A DNA stretch of 64,000 nucleotides from Aquiflexum lacus (GTDB taxonomy: Bacteria; Bacteroidota; Bacteroidia; Cytophagales; Cyclobacteriaceae), in assembly GCF_015476655.1 (NCBI RefSeq), contig NZ_JABFHF010000006.1, forward strand, positions 1 to 64,000. The letters run 5' to 3'. The notes below the pieces were generated by a model, which saw only the letters and a program-made list of their open reading frames with translations, was not told the origin of the DNA and searched no databases. This document shows, in pieces, positions 43,974-53,948 of this stretch. Each line of letters opens with the position of its first letter. Position 1 is the stretch's first letter. Made by a program: the position numbers and the translations under genes.

Positions 43974-45110
43974 ATGAAAATAATACCGTTGAAGAATATA
44001 TTATTTTTTTTTCCTTTTGTATTTTTTGGATGTGAAAAGAAAACAGAAACTGTCGCCATTGTTCAAAATCTCAAAGCTGTAGAAGTTGCACAGGAGACCA
44101 TTCCGATTTATAAAGATTTTGTGGGGCAGGTTTATGGAAAAGCTGATATTCCGATCCGTGCAAGGGTGGATGGGTTTATTGAGAAAATCCACTTCAATGA
44201 AGGATTGAGGGTCAATAAAGGTCAGCTGCTTTATTCCATTGATGATTATCCCTACAAGTTGGAAGTCACTCGGGAACAAAGCCGTCTTTCTGAAGCAAGA
44301 ATCATGTTGGTCAATGCGAAAAATGACCTTGATAGAATTCAACCCTTAGCAGAACTCAATGCTGTGAGTAAAAGAGATCTCGATGCGGCCATTGCAAGAA
44401 AAGAAGCTGCTGAAGAATCCTTAAAGGCTGCTGAAGCCAGTCTCAGTCTTTCGAAGGTAAACTTGGGTTATGCGAATATTTATTCTCCGATCACAGGCAT
44501 CATTGGAAAAACGAAGGCAAAAGTGGGGGAATATGTAGGTAGGTCTCCAAATCCGGTTATACTTAATACAGTTTCCCAGATAGACAGTGTCATTGTTGAA
44601 TTCTTTTTAAGTGAAAGGGATTACCTGACTTTAGCCCGGGAGGTGATTGATTTATCTCCCACCGATGTGAAAAAGGCAGATTTACCTTTAGAATTATTTT
44701 TGGCTGATGGTGAATTATTTCCGTTTACAGGAAAATTCAGATTTATTGATAGAGAAGTAGATCCAACTACAGGATCTATTTTAATCCAGAGTATATTTCC
44801 CAATCCTGAAGGTCTCATTCGCCCGGGCCAGTTTGCAAAAGTCAGGAGTATGGTCAATGTGGTGGAAAATGGATTGGTCATACCTCAGCGATGTGCATTT
44901 GAGGTTCAGGGATTTTTCAATGTGTTTGTGGTGGATTCAGAAAACAAAGTGATCCAAAAGCAGGTGGAGATATTTGACAGTTTTGAAGATAAATTCATCA
45001 TCAAATCAGGTCTTGAAAAGGGAGAAAAGGTTTTGATAGATGGTCTGATGACCGTAAAAGGAGGCCAAGAGGTAAATATAGAAGTCATTCAATTTAACGC
45101 TGCAAAATAG
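43974..45110 (+). CDS. RND efflux periplasmic adaptor (MFP) lipoprotein
   Basis: The 378-residue protein starts with a lipoprotein signal, lipobox FFGC (Cys 20). It then has the membrane-fusion-protein order: beta-barrel/lipoyl half (VYGKADIPIRARVDGFIEKIHFNEGLRVNKGQLLYSID), coiled-coil hairpin with EAAEESLKAAEASLSLSKVNLGYANIYSPITGIIGKTKAKVGEYVG and C-terminal domains with SILIQSIFPNPEGLIRPGQFAKV. It links the inner-membrane RND pump to the outer-membrane factor. A six-base gap separates it from the pump gene. Confidence 0.93.
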   Translation: MKIIPLKNILFFFPFVFFGCEKKTETVAIVQNLKAVEVAQETIPIYKDFVGQVYGKADIPIRARVDGFIEKIHFNEGLRVNKGQLLYSIDDYPYKLEVTREQSRLSEARIMLVNAKNDLDRIQPLAELNAVSKRDLDAAIARKEAAEESLKAAEASLSLSKVNLGYANIYSPITGIIGKTKAKVGEYVGRSPNPVILNTVSQIDSVIVEFFLSERDYLTLAREVIDLSPTDVKKADLPLELFLADGELFPFTGKFRFIDREVDPTTGSILIQSIFPNPEGLIRPGQFAKVRSMVNVVENGLVIPQRCAFEVQGFFNVFVVDSENKVIQKQVEIFDSFEDKFIIKSGLEKGEKVLIDGLMTVKGGQEVNIEVIQFNAAK

Positions 45111-45116
45111 GCTTCC

Positions 45117-48100
45117 ATGCAAGATCAACATCACTTTTTCGTAAGAAGACCTATTGTAGCCATAGTAATCGCCATAGTGACGGTAACGGTTGGCTTGGTC
45201 GCTCTCGGAGGCCTTCCCATCGAACAGTATCCCGACATTACCCCACCTGTAGTCCGTGTTTCGGCAAGTTATACCGGCGCCAATGCAGTGAGTGTAGAAC
45301 AGTCCGTTGCTACCCCACTTGAACAAAAAATCAATGGTGTGGAAAACATGATTTACATGAAGTCCACCAATGCCAATGATGGTTCCATGAGTATTCAGGT
45401 GACATTTGATATTGGTACAGATCCTGATATGAATACTGTCTTTACCCAAAACAGGGTAGCAGCAGCCATGGCCAAGCTGCCCCAGGAAGTAACCCGATTG
45501 GGGGTAACAACAGAAAAATCCATGTCCAATATTTTATTGCTGATCTCTCTGGTTTCTCCGGATGGAAGGTATGACCAGAAATTTTTGGGAAATTATTCGA
45601 TGATCAACATCAGGGATAATTTGGCCCGAATCCCAGGCGTTGGCCGTGTAAGCGTAATTGGCTCTTCTGATTATTCCATGAGAATATGGGTTAAACCGGA
45701 TATCCTCGCAAAAATGGGGATTACAATAGCCGAGATTACGGAAGCCATCCGTGCGCAGAGTATCATTGTTCCTGGAGGTAAACTTGGCGCAGAGCCTGCA
45801 CCACCTGGAACTGACTTTACCTATGTCATCAGGTTGCCTGAGAGACTTCAGTCAGAAAAGGAATTTAATGAGATCATCGTTAGAACACATCCTGACGGTT
45901 CTCAAGTCAGGATCAAGGATATTGCCCGGGTTGAGCTGGGTACAGAAAGTTATGGTGCCTTTACGACAACTGACAAAGCTCAATCCGCATTGATTTCCAT
46001 TTACCAATCTCCCGGCTCAAATGCAGTAAAGGTGGTGGAGGATGTGATGAAAGAATTGGATAATCTTTCCCAAAGTTATCCCGAAGGTGTTAGTCATTCA
46101 ATAACCTTGGATTCAACCAAGCCGATCGTTGCAGGTATCGCTGAAATCATCGAAACATTAATTATCGCTTTGCTTTTGGTGATTTTGGTAGTTTTCTTAT
46201 TCATTCAGGATTGGAGGGCAACCTTGATACCTACATTGGCCATTCCGGTTTCACTCATTGGCGCATTTATGTTGTTCCCTTTATTGGGGTTCAGCATCAA
46301 TGTTTTGTCTCTTTTGGGATTGGTCTTGGCTATAGGGATAGTGGTGGATGATGCCATTGTAGTGGTGGAAGCCGTACAGGTGAAGATGGATGGAGGAATG
46401 GGCGTCAAGGAGGCAACTACCGAGGCCATGAAAGAAGTCACTGCACCTATCATTGCCACTAGTCTTGTATTGATAGCCGTGTTCGTTCCTGTAGTAGCCA
46501 TTCCGGGGATCACAGGTCGCTTATACCAGCAGTTTGCCATCACTATTGCCGTTTCGGTATTTATATCAAGTATCAATGCATTATCCCTTAGTCCGGCACT
46601 TTGCTCTCTTTTATTGAAACCCAAAAAGGAAGGACAGAGAAAGGGATTATTGGGCAGGTTTTTCAATTCATTTGATAGGGCTTTCGAAAAATCAACCCAA
46701 TCCTACATGAATGTCACTCAAGTAGTGGGAGGTAAATTGAAACGCGGGGCAGTTTTTATCTTATTGACAGTTGTAGCGGCGGGAATTTTGGGCTATACTT
46801 TACCGGGTGGATTTATTCCCGAGGAAGATCAGGGATATATTTTCGTTAGTATGCAGCTTCCAAATGCAGCAAGTTTACAGCGTTCGCGCGAAGTAGCTCA
46901 AAAGGTGGAGGCAATAATTGCAGAAATTCCCGAAGTAGAGACCTTTGCAACAGCCGTAGGGTACAACTTACTGGCGGATGCCATGAGTACCAATTCTGTT
47001 TTTATGTTTGTAACTCTGAAAGACTGGGAGGAGCGTGGAGGCATGACAGCTATCAAGGTATCTCAAAAAATAAACGGAATCCTAGCCACCCAAGTAAAAG
47101 ATGCCATCGCATTTTCTTTTGGTCCTCCTGCCATACCAGGATTGGGTTCGGGTTCTGGCTTCAGCATGATGATTCAGGACCAATTGGGCGAAGACCCTAA
47201 ATATCTTTTTAACAATACCATGGCCTTTATTCAAGCTGCCAATCAAAGGCCTGAGATAGGAAGAGCTTCCACACAATATCAGGCTTCGGTTCCGCAGCGG
47301 TTTATTGAGCTAAACAATGATAAATTATTGAAAACAGGGGTCAACCTGCAGGATGTATATTCCACTTTTGGAGCTTTTACCGGTGGAGCTTACGTCAATG
47401 ACTTCACAAAATTCGGTAGGATTTATAGGGCCTACATACAGGCTGAGTCGGAGTACAGGCAAAATGAGAAAGGCCTAGACTTGTTTTTTGTTAAAAACAA
47501 AGAAGGAGAGTCAGTCCCTATCAGTACATTCGTAGAAGTTAAGGATGTCAGTGGCCCGGAATATACGAATAGGTTCAATCTTTACAGGTCAGCTGAGGTG
47601 ACGGGTATACCTTCCCCGGGTTACAGTTCTGTTCAGGCTTTAAATGCTTTGGAGGAAGTGGCAGCAGAAGTTCTTCCTTCCAATATGTCCTACAGTTGGA
47701 GTGGCATGAGTTTTCAGGAAAAACAATCTTCGGGATCTGCAGGTATTATTTTCGTATTTTCCTTCTTCTTGGTATTTCTGATCCTGGCAGCCCAATATGA
47801 AAGTTGGTCACTGCCATTGAGTATCATGTTAGGAACTCCCTTCGCGATTTTCGGAGCATTTCTGTTTTTGGTCGTGGCCAGGTATTTCAGTATCAGTTTT
47901 GAAAACAATATTTTCGCACAAATATCCTTGATTCTTTTGATTGCCATGGCCGCGAAAAACGCGATTCTGATTGTTGAATTTGCCAAGCTGAAGTTCGATG
48001 AAGGCTTATCCCTATATGATGCGGCGATGGATGCAGCTAAACTGAGGTTCAGACCGATTTTGATGACAGTGTTTTCTTTCGTGCTTGGCATACTTCCTTT

Positions 48101-48290
48101 GGTTCTTGCTTCCGGGTCAGGAGCTGAAGCGAGGAAGGTAATGGGAATGGCACTATTGGGCGGAATTGGAATTGCAACATTTTTGGGAGTTTTCATGTAT
48201 CCGATGCTTTTCGTTCTTATAGGAAAAATCTTTGGATATGAGGAAAAAAGAGATTTGAATAGGTTAAAATCAAATCAATCAGGATCATGA
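45117..48290 (+). CDS. RND multidrug/solvent efflux permease (HAE1 family)
   Basis: The 1057-residue protein has the HAE1-type layout of AcrB: helix 1, a large periplasmic loop, helices 2-7, a second loop, helices 8-12. The charged core VLAIGIVVDDAIVVVEAV in helix 4 carries the Asp pair of the proton relay, and the C-terminal AKNAILIVEFAK block matches helix 10. Motifs such as IEQYPDITPPVVRVSASYTGANAVSVEQSVATPLEQ are typical. It exports hydrophobic compounds via proton antiport; the substrates are not known. It overlaps the downstream outer-membrane factor by four bases. Confidence 0.95.
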   Translation: MQDQHHFFVRRPIVAIVIAIVTVTVGLVALGGLPIEQYPDITPPVVRVSASYTGANAVSVEQSVATPLEQKINGVENMIYMKSTNANDGSMSIQVTFDIGTDPDMNTVFTQNRVAAAMAKLPQEVTRLGVTTEKSMSNILLLISLVSPDGRYDQKFLGNYSMINIRDNLARIPGVGRVSVIGSSDYSMRIWVKPDILAKMGITIAEITEAIRAQSIIVPGGKLGAEPAPPGTDFTYVIRLPERLQSEKEFNEIIVRTHPDGSQVRIKDIARVELGTESYGAFTTTDKAQSALISIYQSPGSNAVKVVEDVMKELDNLSQSYPEGVSHSITLDSTKPIVAGIAEIIETLIIALLLVILVVFLFIQDWRATLIPTLAIPVSLIGAFMLFPLLGFSINVLSLLGLVLAIGIVVDDAIVVVEAVQVKMDGGMGVKEATTEAMKEVTAPIIATSLVLIAVFVPVVAIPGITGRLYQQFAITIAVSVFISSINALSLSPALCSLLLKPKKEGQRKGLLGRFFNSFDRAFEKSTQSYMNVTQVVGGKLKRGAVFILLTVVAAGILGYTLPGGFIPEEDQGYIFVSMQLPNAASLQRSREVAQKVEAIIAEIPEVETFATAVGYNLLADAMSTNSVFMFVTLKDWEERGGMTAIKVSQKINGILATQVKDAIAFSFGPPAIPGLGSGSGFSMMIQDQLGEDPKYLFNNTMAFIQAANQRPEIGRASTQYQASVPQRFIELNNDKLLKTGVNLQDVYSTFGAFTGGAYVNDFTKFGRIYRAYIQAESEYRQNEKGLDLFFVKNKEGESVPISTFVEVKDVSGPEYTNRFNLYRSAEVTGIPSPGYSSVQALNALEEVAAEVLPSNMSYSWSGMSFQEKQSSGSAGIIFVFSFFLVFLILAAQYESWSLPLSIMLGTPFAIFGAFLFLVVARYFSISFENNIFAQISLILLIAMAAKNAILIVEFAKLKFDEGLSLYDAAMDAAKLRFRPILMTVFSFVLGILPLVLASGSGAEARKVMGMALLGGIGIATFLGVFMYPMLFVLIGKIFGYEEKRDLNRLKSNQSGS

Positions 48291-49702
48291 GAAAACTCAT
48301 TTACTTAGCTATAGCTATAGTGTTTTTGGTAGCCTGCAAGTCAGGAAAGCCGTACAAAGGAGCAGATGTCTTGGTGCCTGAACAATTCAAAGCAGATTTG
48401 ACAGTGGCTGAAATGGTCCAGTCCGATACCCTGAATACTGACTCCCTTCCCAAAATAGGGAATGCCAATATTCTTTGGTGGGAATCTTTTGATGACCCGG
48501 TTTTAATGGATCTGATTCAGAATGCATTGATATATAACAGAAATGCCCTGATTGCATCTGAGCGAATCATGCAAGCCCGTTATGCACTAAAGATTCAGAA
48601 TGCAAATTTCCTTCCGATGGTAGGTGCACAGGCATCTGCCGAAAGGGGAAATTTTCTTTTCAATCAAATAGGCCAGGTAAACGAGCTGTTTATTGCAGGT
48701 ACAGGGGTTTATTGGGAGTTGGATTTCTGGGGAAGAATCAGAAACTTGTCCGATGCCGCCAGATTCAATCTATTGTCCAGTGAATACGGCTTACAGAGTA
48801 TTCAAATATCACTTGTCTCAGATGTGGCCAGTACATATTTTAGTCTGTTGCAGGCTAGAGAAGAGTATGAGATCGCACAGAGAAATCTGGCGCTCAGAGA
48901 CAGCATGCACCAAATTATCAAATTGAGGTTTGAAAAAGGAATAGTTCCCCAAACAGATGTGGACCAATCCCAAATATTGAAAGCCATTGCAGCAGGGTCC
49001 GTCCCGAGATTTCACCGAAAAACAGTTCAGTTAGAAAATGCACTTAGTTTCTTGGTGGGAATGAATCCAATGCGTATAGTGACCGGCAAGCCATTGACGG
49101 AACAGAAACTTTCTTTGGATCTGACGAGATTCAGCCCGGCAGATTTGTTAATCAACAGGCCTGATATCATTGCAGCAGAATATAGCCTTATGTCGCAAAA
49201 CTCTCAGGTTGGCGTAGCCAAAGCCAATCGCTTACCAACCATTAGTCTCAATGCGACACTTGGAATCATTTCAGACAATATCACCGATCTGAGTTTGAGG
49301 AATCCTCTTTGGAACTTGGGGGGGCAGCTAGCTGGGCCTCTGCTTTTTTGGGGACAGTTAAGAAGGCAAGTAGATATAGCCCAAAGCAAAGAATATCAGG
49401 CATTGTTTGCTTATGAAAATACCGTTTTGAATGCATTTAGGGAGGTAGAGGACCTAAAAATTGAAATCAGCACCCTGATGGAAGAAATCAGCATAGCGGA
49501 AGAAAGAAAAGCCTCAGCCTTAAATGCCCAATTCCTAAGTGGTGAAAGGTATAGCCAAGGGATTACGAGTTATCTGGAATTCCTCGAATCCCAGAGGCAG
49601 GCTTTTGATGCGGAGTTGGAACTTGTTCACCTTCAGCAACAATTACTTTCCGCCCATGCACGGATGTATAAAGCAACCGGGGGAGGGCCTGTTGTGCAGT
49701 AG
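48287..49702 (+). CDS. Outer membrane factor lipoprotein, NodT family (TolC-like)
   Basis: The 471-residue protein has a lipoprotein signal (MRKLIYLAIAIVFLVAC, Cys 17) and the two TolC-type repeats of helical barrel, with the NodT-like blocks LWWESFDDPVLMDLIQNAL, GVYWELDFWGRIRNLSDAARF and later NRPDIIAAEYSLMSQNSQVGVAKANRLPTISLNATLG. It completes the RND pump, spanning the outer membrane. The C-terminus ends in VVQ then TAG, and this last stretch, GTGCAGTAG, is part of the CAGT microrepeat that follows. Confidence 0.94.
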   Translation: MRKLIYLAIAIVFLVACKSGKPYKGADVLVPEQFKADLTVAEMVQSDTLNTDSLPKIGNANILWWESFDDPVLMDLIQNALIYNRNALIASERIMQARYALKIQNANFLPMVGAQASAERGNFLFNQIGQVNELFIAGTGVYWELDFWGRIRNLSDAARFNLLSSEYGLQSIQISLVSDVASTYFSLLQAREEYEIAQRNLALRDSMHQIIKLRFEKGIVPQTDVDQSQILKAIAAGSVPRFHRKTVQLENALSFLVGMNPMRIVTGKPLTEQKLSLDLTRFSPADLLINRPDIIAAEYSLMSQNSQVGVAKANRLPTISLNATLGIISDNITDLSLRNPLWNLGGQLAGPLLFWGQLRRQVDIAQSKEYQALFAYENTVLNAFREVEDLKIEISTLMEEISIAEERKASALNAQFLSGERYSQGITSYLEFLESQRQAFDAELELVHLQQQLLSAHARMYKATGGGPVVQ

Positions 49703-50090
49703 GCGGTTTTCAGTAGGCAGTCGCAGTTGGCAGTAGGCTTGACAACCTTTGAGGTCTTTTTTTTAGACCTCGAAGGTTTTTTGCATAGGCAGGTTTTTCA
49801 GTGTTCAGTTGGCAGTCGCAGTTTGCAGTTTGGTAGATTCAGGCGGCAGTCACAGTGTACGGCTGGGTAGTCATGATTTGCAGTAGGCAGTAGAAGTTTG
49901 GGCTTAACATTGAAATGCTGATGCTTACAAAACCACTGCAAACTTGACCACTGCAAACTGACAGACTGCAAACTGACCACTTCAAAACAGACACACTGCA
50001 AACTGATAACTTCAAAACTGATCAACTGGAAACTGCCCACTGAAAACTAAAAACTGAACACTGCCAACTGGCAACTGCCCACTGAAACAC
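49698..50090. repeat. Two opposing CAGT microrepeat arrays flanking a terminator
   Basis: From 49698 to about 49738 CAGT words run in outer-membrane-factor direction, and from about 49795 to 49890 they continue (GGCAGT, CGCAGT). From 49925 to 50092 the complementary words CCACTGCAAACTG and CCACTGAAAACTG appear, i.e. the same repeat read in the direction of the ATP-grasp gene. The two arrays point at each other and would form a long imperfect hairpin if transcribed through. The stretch has no ORF. Confidence 0.85.
49744..49783 (+). terminator. Terminator of the RND operon
   Basis: Arms AACCTTTGAGGTCT (49744-49757) / AGACCTCGAAGGTT (49765-49778) pair with a single T-G mismatch; the loop is seven T and six T follow. 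It lies 42 bp after the outer-membrane-factor stop, embedded in the CAGT array. Confidence 0.9.
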
Positions 50091-51266
50091 TCACCCTTTC
50101 AGCACCATATACTTCTTCAGGTCGGAGTGTAGGATTTCTTCCAGTTCCCGCTCATTTCCTTTACTCGTTTCGGTAAAGAGGAAACCGAAAACGCCGAATT
50201 TGTCCATATTCACGTTTCTAACATGAATTGGATGCTCAAAATCTTTGGCAATGGCTTCAAAGTCAAAATAGGCTATATCCTCTTGGGCGATGTCTGATTG
50301 GTTGTCCAAAAGAATAAGACTGTATTTTTTGTCTTTTCTGTTTTCAAAAACTTTTTTCCAATCAGGCTTTTTTGAATTGAAAAAGTATTCGTATGAATTG
50401 ATGCCAAAAGAAAACCAGGTCAGGTCAGCAGTGGTACACCATCCTCCAAACCGCATGGGATTCACTTCTATGGGATTGATTTTCCCAGGTTCACTTTCCC
50501 GGAATTCAATATGTAATGGAAAATTTCTGAGATCAATCTTTGAACCGATCATTTGTAGAAAATCCATAATGGGTCGATAAAGTCTGTCGATCACTTCTTT
50601 TGAACTGGAATAAACCCTATCGCTGACATCGTATTCTGAAGTAAAAACATGGTGGAGAACATTTAAAATCACAGGTTCTCCTTTTTGGTCAAAGTAACAG
50701 TCAAATGCATATTCCTCCCCACGGATATATTCCTCAATGATAAAATCCGTGTTGCTTACCACCTCCTTGGGATATAGGGATTTAGTTTTTTCAATCTGTT
50801 TCTCAATTTTGCCAACAATAGATGGCCAATCTTCTGGATTATCCACTTTGTGCACAGCAATACTGAAAAACCCAACCGCAGGCTTGATGATAAATGGGAA
50901 TTTGAAATCGTTGATATCCAAATTTTCCAACTCTGATAATGAGGCTGATTTGAAAAAATAATCAGGATAGGCATCTTGAATCAATTCCCTGAATTTAAAT
51001 TTGTTTTTAAAGGCCTCTATTTTTCCCGGAAGACCGGTGCCCTTCAGGTTTTGTTGTATCCACGCAATGCTGTTCTCAGAGTTGGTATAAACAGGACTTA
51101 AAGGATTTGACTTGACCCATGCAATGGCAGCTTCCTCGCTGATCAAATTGGCATTTGTTCCCTTAAGAATTTCTTTTGCTTCTTTGGTAGCAACAACAGG
51201 GAATTGATTTTTAACGACGGTGTCTATCAGAAAGTCTGACGTGTAGGGGTAATCCAAAAGAATCAT
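50091..51266 (-). CDS. ATP-grasp domain protein
   Basis: The 391-residue protein has the ATP-grasp fold: PFIIKPAVGFFSIAVHKV (first ATP-binding strand/loop), DFIIEEYIRGEEYAFDCYF and the C-terminal LHIEFRESEPGKINPIEVNPMRFGGW with the metal-binding Glu and Asn. Such ligases join a carboxylate to an amine or other nucleophile at the cost of ATP. Product unknown. It stands alone, with a CAGT array beginning right after its TGA stop. Confidence 0.85.
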   Translation of the reverse strand: MILLDYPYTSDFLIDTVVKNQFPVVATKEAKEILKGTNANLISEEAAIAWVKSNPLSPVYTNSENSIAWIQQNLKGTGLPGKIEAFKNKFKFRELIQDAYPDYFFKSASLSELENLDINDFKFPFIIKPAVGFFSIAVHKVDNPEDWPSIVGKIEKQIEKTKSLYPKEVVSNTDFIIEEYIRGEEYAFDCYFDQKGEPVILNVLHHVFTSEYDVSDRVYSSSKEVIDRLYRPIMDFLQMIGSKIDLRNFPLHIEFRESEPGKINPIEVNPMRFGGWCTTADLTWFSFGINSYEYFFNSKKPDWKKVFENRKDKKYSLILLDNQSDIAQEDIAYFDFEAIAKDFEHPIHVRNVNMDKFGVFGFLFTETSKGNERELEEILHSDLKKYMVLKG

Positions 51267-51296
51267 AAACAGTGTTTTTCAACCGCGAAGATAGAA

Positions 51297-51722
51297 TCAT
51301 CTCAGATTGATGTTCGCATTATTTTTACCTGCGGTAATTTTAAATGCTGCTTTCTCAAAACTTGGTGGTCCAAAAGTTCCCATCGCATCGTTTGAAAAAC
51401 CATAGCCATCTCTTGGAATCCCAAAAGCATTGGTTCTCAATTTCCCTGTATTTTGACTGTCGTGAAAAACAGAAAGTGCATAAGTGCCTTCAGGAATATT
51501 GTCAAAAACGGTAACGGCCTTATTTCCTGAAATTTTAACAGACGCACTTTTAAAGGCCTTGTCAGGATCGTCCGGAAAGCCGGAATCACCTTTGAAAAGC
51601 AAAACCCTGACCACGCCCTGTTCATTTTTCACGTTGGTCACTGTCAATGTCAGAGAATTTGAATTTTGTTCAAAAAACATCGTTCCCACAATTAAAGAAA
51701 GTATCAAAAGTAATTTCATCAT
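51297..51722 (-). CDS. DUF2141 exported protein
   Basis: The 141-residue protein starts at ATG 51722 (the second ATG, 51719, would drop one Met); the ATGATGA overlap couples it to the menE stop. It has a signal peptide (MMKLLLILSLIVGTMFF) and the DUF2141 fold with NVKNEQGVVRVLLFKGDSGFP, IPEGTYALSVFHDSQNTGKLRTNAFGIPRDGYGFSNDA. DUF2141 proteins are common in Bacteroidota and Alphaproteobacteria, exported, and of unknown function. Confidence 0.88.
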   Translation of the reverse strand: MMKLLLILSLIVGTMFFEQNSNSLTLTVTNVKNEQGVVRVLLFKGDSGFPDDPDKAFKSASVKISGNKAVTVFDNIPEGTYALSVFHDSQNTGKLRTNAFGIPRDGYGFSNDAMGTFGPPSFEKAAFKITAGKNNANINLR

Positions 51723-52792
51723 AATGATTTAATGGTTTCTAATCGGTTTATTTTTCCGGACTCAGTTCTTGTAAATTTATCAAGTACCAAAACCTCTTTG
51801 GGTACAAGATAATTTATAAGATTTGCTCTTAGGTCATTTTGAAAGGATTTTATTTTTGATGCTTCGATAATTTCACACTCAAGGATGAGCAACAATTTTT
51901 GGCCCAACTTTTCATCATGTTTTGCAAAAACGAAAAAAGGAACATCTCCGAAATGATTTATAATAAAGGGTGACAACTGTGGTTCCAATACCTCAGGTTG
52001 AATTTTTATTCCTCCTGAATTAATGGTGAAGTCAGCTCTGCCCAGCCATTTGAATTGACTATTGTTAAACAATTCAACAATATCATTTGTTTGAAGTTTT
52101 TCTTCTGAAGCCATACCTGCTGAAATCCACAGACGCCCATCCTCATCAGTGCCAATGCTGACACCCGGAAGGGTTTCAAATACCAATTCACCTTTTGTAA
52201 TTGGAGCTAGCGCAATGTGGGAAACTGTTTCTGTCATTCCAAAAGTCTGATAAGCATTGATATCTTCTTCAACTATTTTTTCTTTCAGAGATCCCGAACT
52301 TGGCGCTCCGCCAATAATCAAAGTCCTTATACTTTTTAACTTCGGCTTAGTTGTTTCATCTGACAAGCAAGCCTGAACCTGTAAGGGTACCATAGCTGTA
52401 AAATCAATGCGAGATTCATACCAAAGCTTTTCCAAAGGATTCTCTTTGGGTTTGACCAAAACCAAATCAGCATTCCATTCCATAGCCCTGACTAGCATCA
52501 TTTTACCGGCAACCATTTCAGTGTTCAGGCAACATAGTAAAGTTGACTCAGAGTCAATATTTAAAAAAGCTTTGGTTGCAGCAGCAGAAATCTCCATTTG
52601 TTTGCGACTGACCTGGATTTTCTTGGGCTTCCCGGTAGATCCGGATGTTTTTAATTCAAATGATTCAACTCCTTTGAGCCATTGTTGACAGAATGAGAAT
52701 GACTGATGCAGATAGGGATCTTCTTCATTCCATTGTCCGTTTTTGATTTGGTCAAAAGTGTAGTCCTTATTTTCTAAAATGATTTTTCCCAT
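51719..52792 (-). CDS. menE: AMP-binding o-succinylbenzoate-CoA ligase
   Basis: The 357-residue protein is a short ANL-family adenylating enzyme. It has the P-loop ELKTSGSTGKPKKIQVSRKQM (A3 motif), the A5-like block QTFGMTETVSHIAL, and the late TNDIVELFNNSQFKWLGRADFTINSGGIKIQPEVLE and TRTESGKINR. The reduced length (about 360) is usual for Bacteroidota MenE. It makes o-succinylbenzoyl-CoA for menaquinone. The divergent menB gene 84 bp away supports the assignment. Confidence 0.88.
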   Translation of the reverse strand: MGKIILENKDYTFDQIKNGQWNEEDPYLHQSFSFCQQWLKGVESFELKTSGSTGKPKKIQVSRKQMEISAAATKAFLNIDSESTLLCCLNTEMVAGKMMLVRAMEWNADLVLVKPKENPLEKLWYESRIDFTAMVPLQVQACLSDETTKPKLKSIRTLIIGGAPSSGSLKEKIVEEDINAYQTFGMTETVSHIALAPITKGELVFETLPGVSIGTDEDGRLWISAGMASEEKLQTNDIVELFNNSQFKWLGRADFTINSGGIKIQPEVLEPQLSPFIINHFGDVPFFVFAKHDEKLGQKLLLILECEIIEASKIKSFQNDLRANLINYLVPKEVLVLDKFTRTESGKINRLETIKSL

Positions 52793-52876
52793 GGCTTTTC
52801 AAGACCTTACTCCAAAATTCAACAAATTTCCCATAAGCCTGTTATCTTGCGGTTAAAATTTAAACAAAATATTATC

Positions 52877-53716
52877 ATGACGATAAACTGGAAAACCGCC
52901 AAAGAATATCAGGATATAACCTATAAAAAATGTGATGGAGTTGCAAGGATAGCTTTCAATCGGCCTGAGGTGCGCAATGCCTTCCGACCCCGAACCACAA
53001 GCGAATTGTATGATGCTTTTTATGATGCGCAGGAGGATACTTCCATTGGTGTGATTTTGTTATCCGCTGAGGGTCCATCACCGAAAGATGGGGTGTATTC
53101 TTTTTGTTCAGGAGGTGACCAAAAGGCGCGGGGTCATCAGGGATATGTGGGGGAGGATGGCATGCACCGCTTGAATATCCTTGAAGTCCAAAGGCTGATT
53201 CGGTTTATGCCCAAAGTAGTCATTGCAGTGGTGCCGGGTTGGGCAGTAGGAGGAGGACATAGCTTGCATGTCGTCTGTGATTTGACTTTGGCCAGTAAAG
53301 AACATGCCATTTTTAAACAGACAGATGCAGACGTGACAAGCTTTGATGGGGGATATGGATCCGCTTATTTGGCCAAGATGGTAGGTCAGAAAAAGGCGAG
53401 AGAGATTTTCTTCTTGGGGAGAAATTATTCCGCACAGGAAGCAGCCGACATGGGTATGGTAAATGCAGTAATACCCCACACCGAACTCGAAGACACTGCC
53501 TATCAATGGGCACAGGAAATCCTGGCGAAATCCCCGACTTCCATCAAAATGTTGAAATTTGCCATGAACCTGACTGATGATGGGATGGTAGGCCAGCAGG
53601 TCTTTGCAGGCGAGGCCACGAGGTTGGCCTATATGACTGAGGAAGCCAAAGAAGGTAGAAATGCTTTTCTTGAGAAGAGAAAGCCTAACTTCAAGGATAT
53701 CAAGTGGATACCCTAA
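52877..53716 (+). CDS. menB: 1,4-dihydroxy-2-naphthoyl-CoA synthase
   Basis: From ATG 52877 the enzyme is 279 residues (the ATG at 52847 is too far upstream). It closes the second ring of the menaquinone precursor. The crotonase-fold landmarks are IAFNRPEVRNAFRPRTTSELYDAF, the oxyanion-hole segments FCSGGDQKARG and GWAVGGGHSLHVVCDLTLAS, and FDGGYGSAYLAKMVGQKKAREIFFLGR, which are close to MenB. The final KPNFKDIKWIP is the standard MenB end. It reads away from menE, suggesting a shared regulatory region. Confidence 0.95.
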   Translation: MTINWKTAKEYQDITYKKCDGVARIAFNRPEVRNAFRPRTTSELYDAFYDAQEDTSIGVILLSAEGPSPKDGVYSFCSGGDQKARGHQGYVGEDGMHRLNILEVQRLIRFMPKVVIAVVPGWAVGGGHSLHVVCDLTLASKEHAIFKQTDADVTSFDGGYGSAYLAKMVGQKKAREIFFLGRNYSAQEAADMGMVNAVIPHTELEDTAYQWAQEILAKSPTSIKMLKFAMNLTDDGMVGQQVFAGEATRLAYMTEEAKEGRNAFLEKRKPNFKDIKWIP

Positions 53717-53948
53717 TTTTACTCAAGTTGATTTGAGCATCTTATTTAACAACAAAATATAGAAATCAAGTACTTTCAGATCTTGACTTAATTTGAAAAA
53801 TCTCTGATAAATACTCATTACAAAGTGGCACAACAATGTTCACAGGGCATCTCCAACATTGGTCATCGGTTATCGGACACCTTTTAAAAATTGTCATACA
53901 AATGAATCAGGACAGCAGTAAACAATTTACACTCCTAATCTCCAACCC
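53717..53948. other. Gap between menB and the lipase gene
   Basis: A 232-bp AT-rich stretch with no ORF, repeat or clear promoter that I can assign. It must carry the lipase promoter or reading from upstream. Confidence 0.4.

Noticed and set aside
49698-50090. CAGT arrays taken as a CRISPR or tRNA/attachment region
   Set aside because: Words are 7-12 bp and degenerate with no constant spacing, and there is no integrase.
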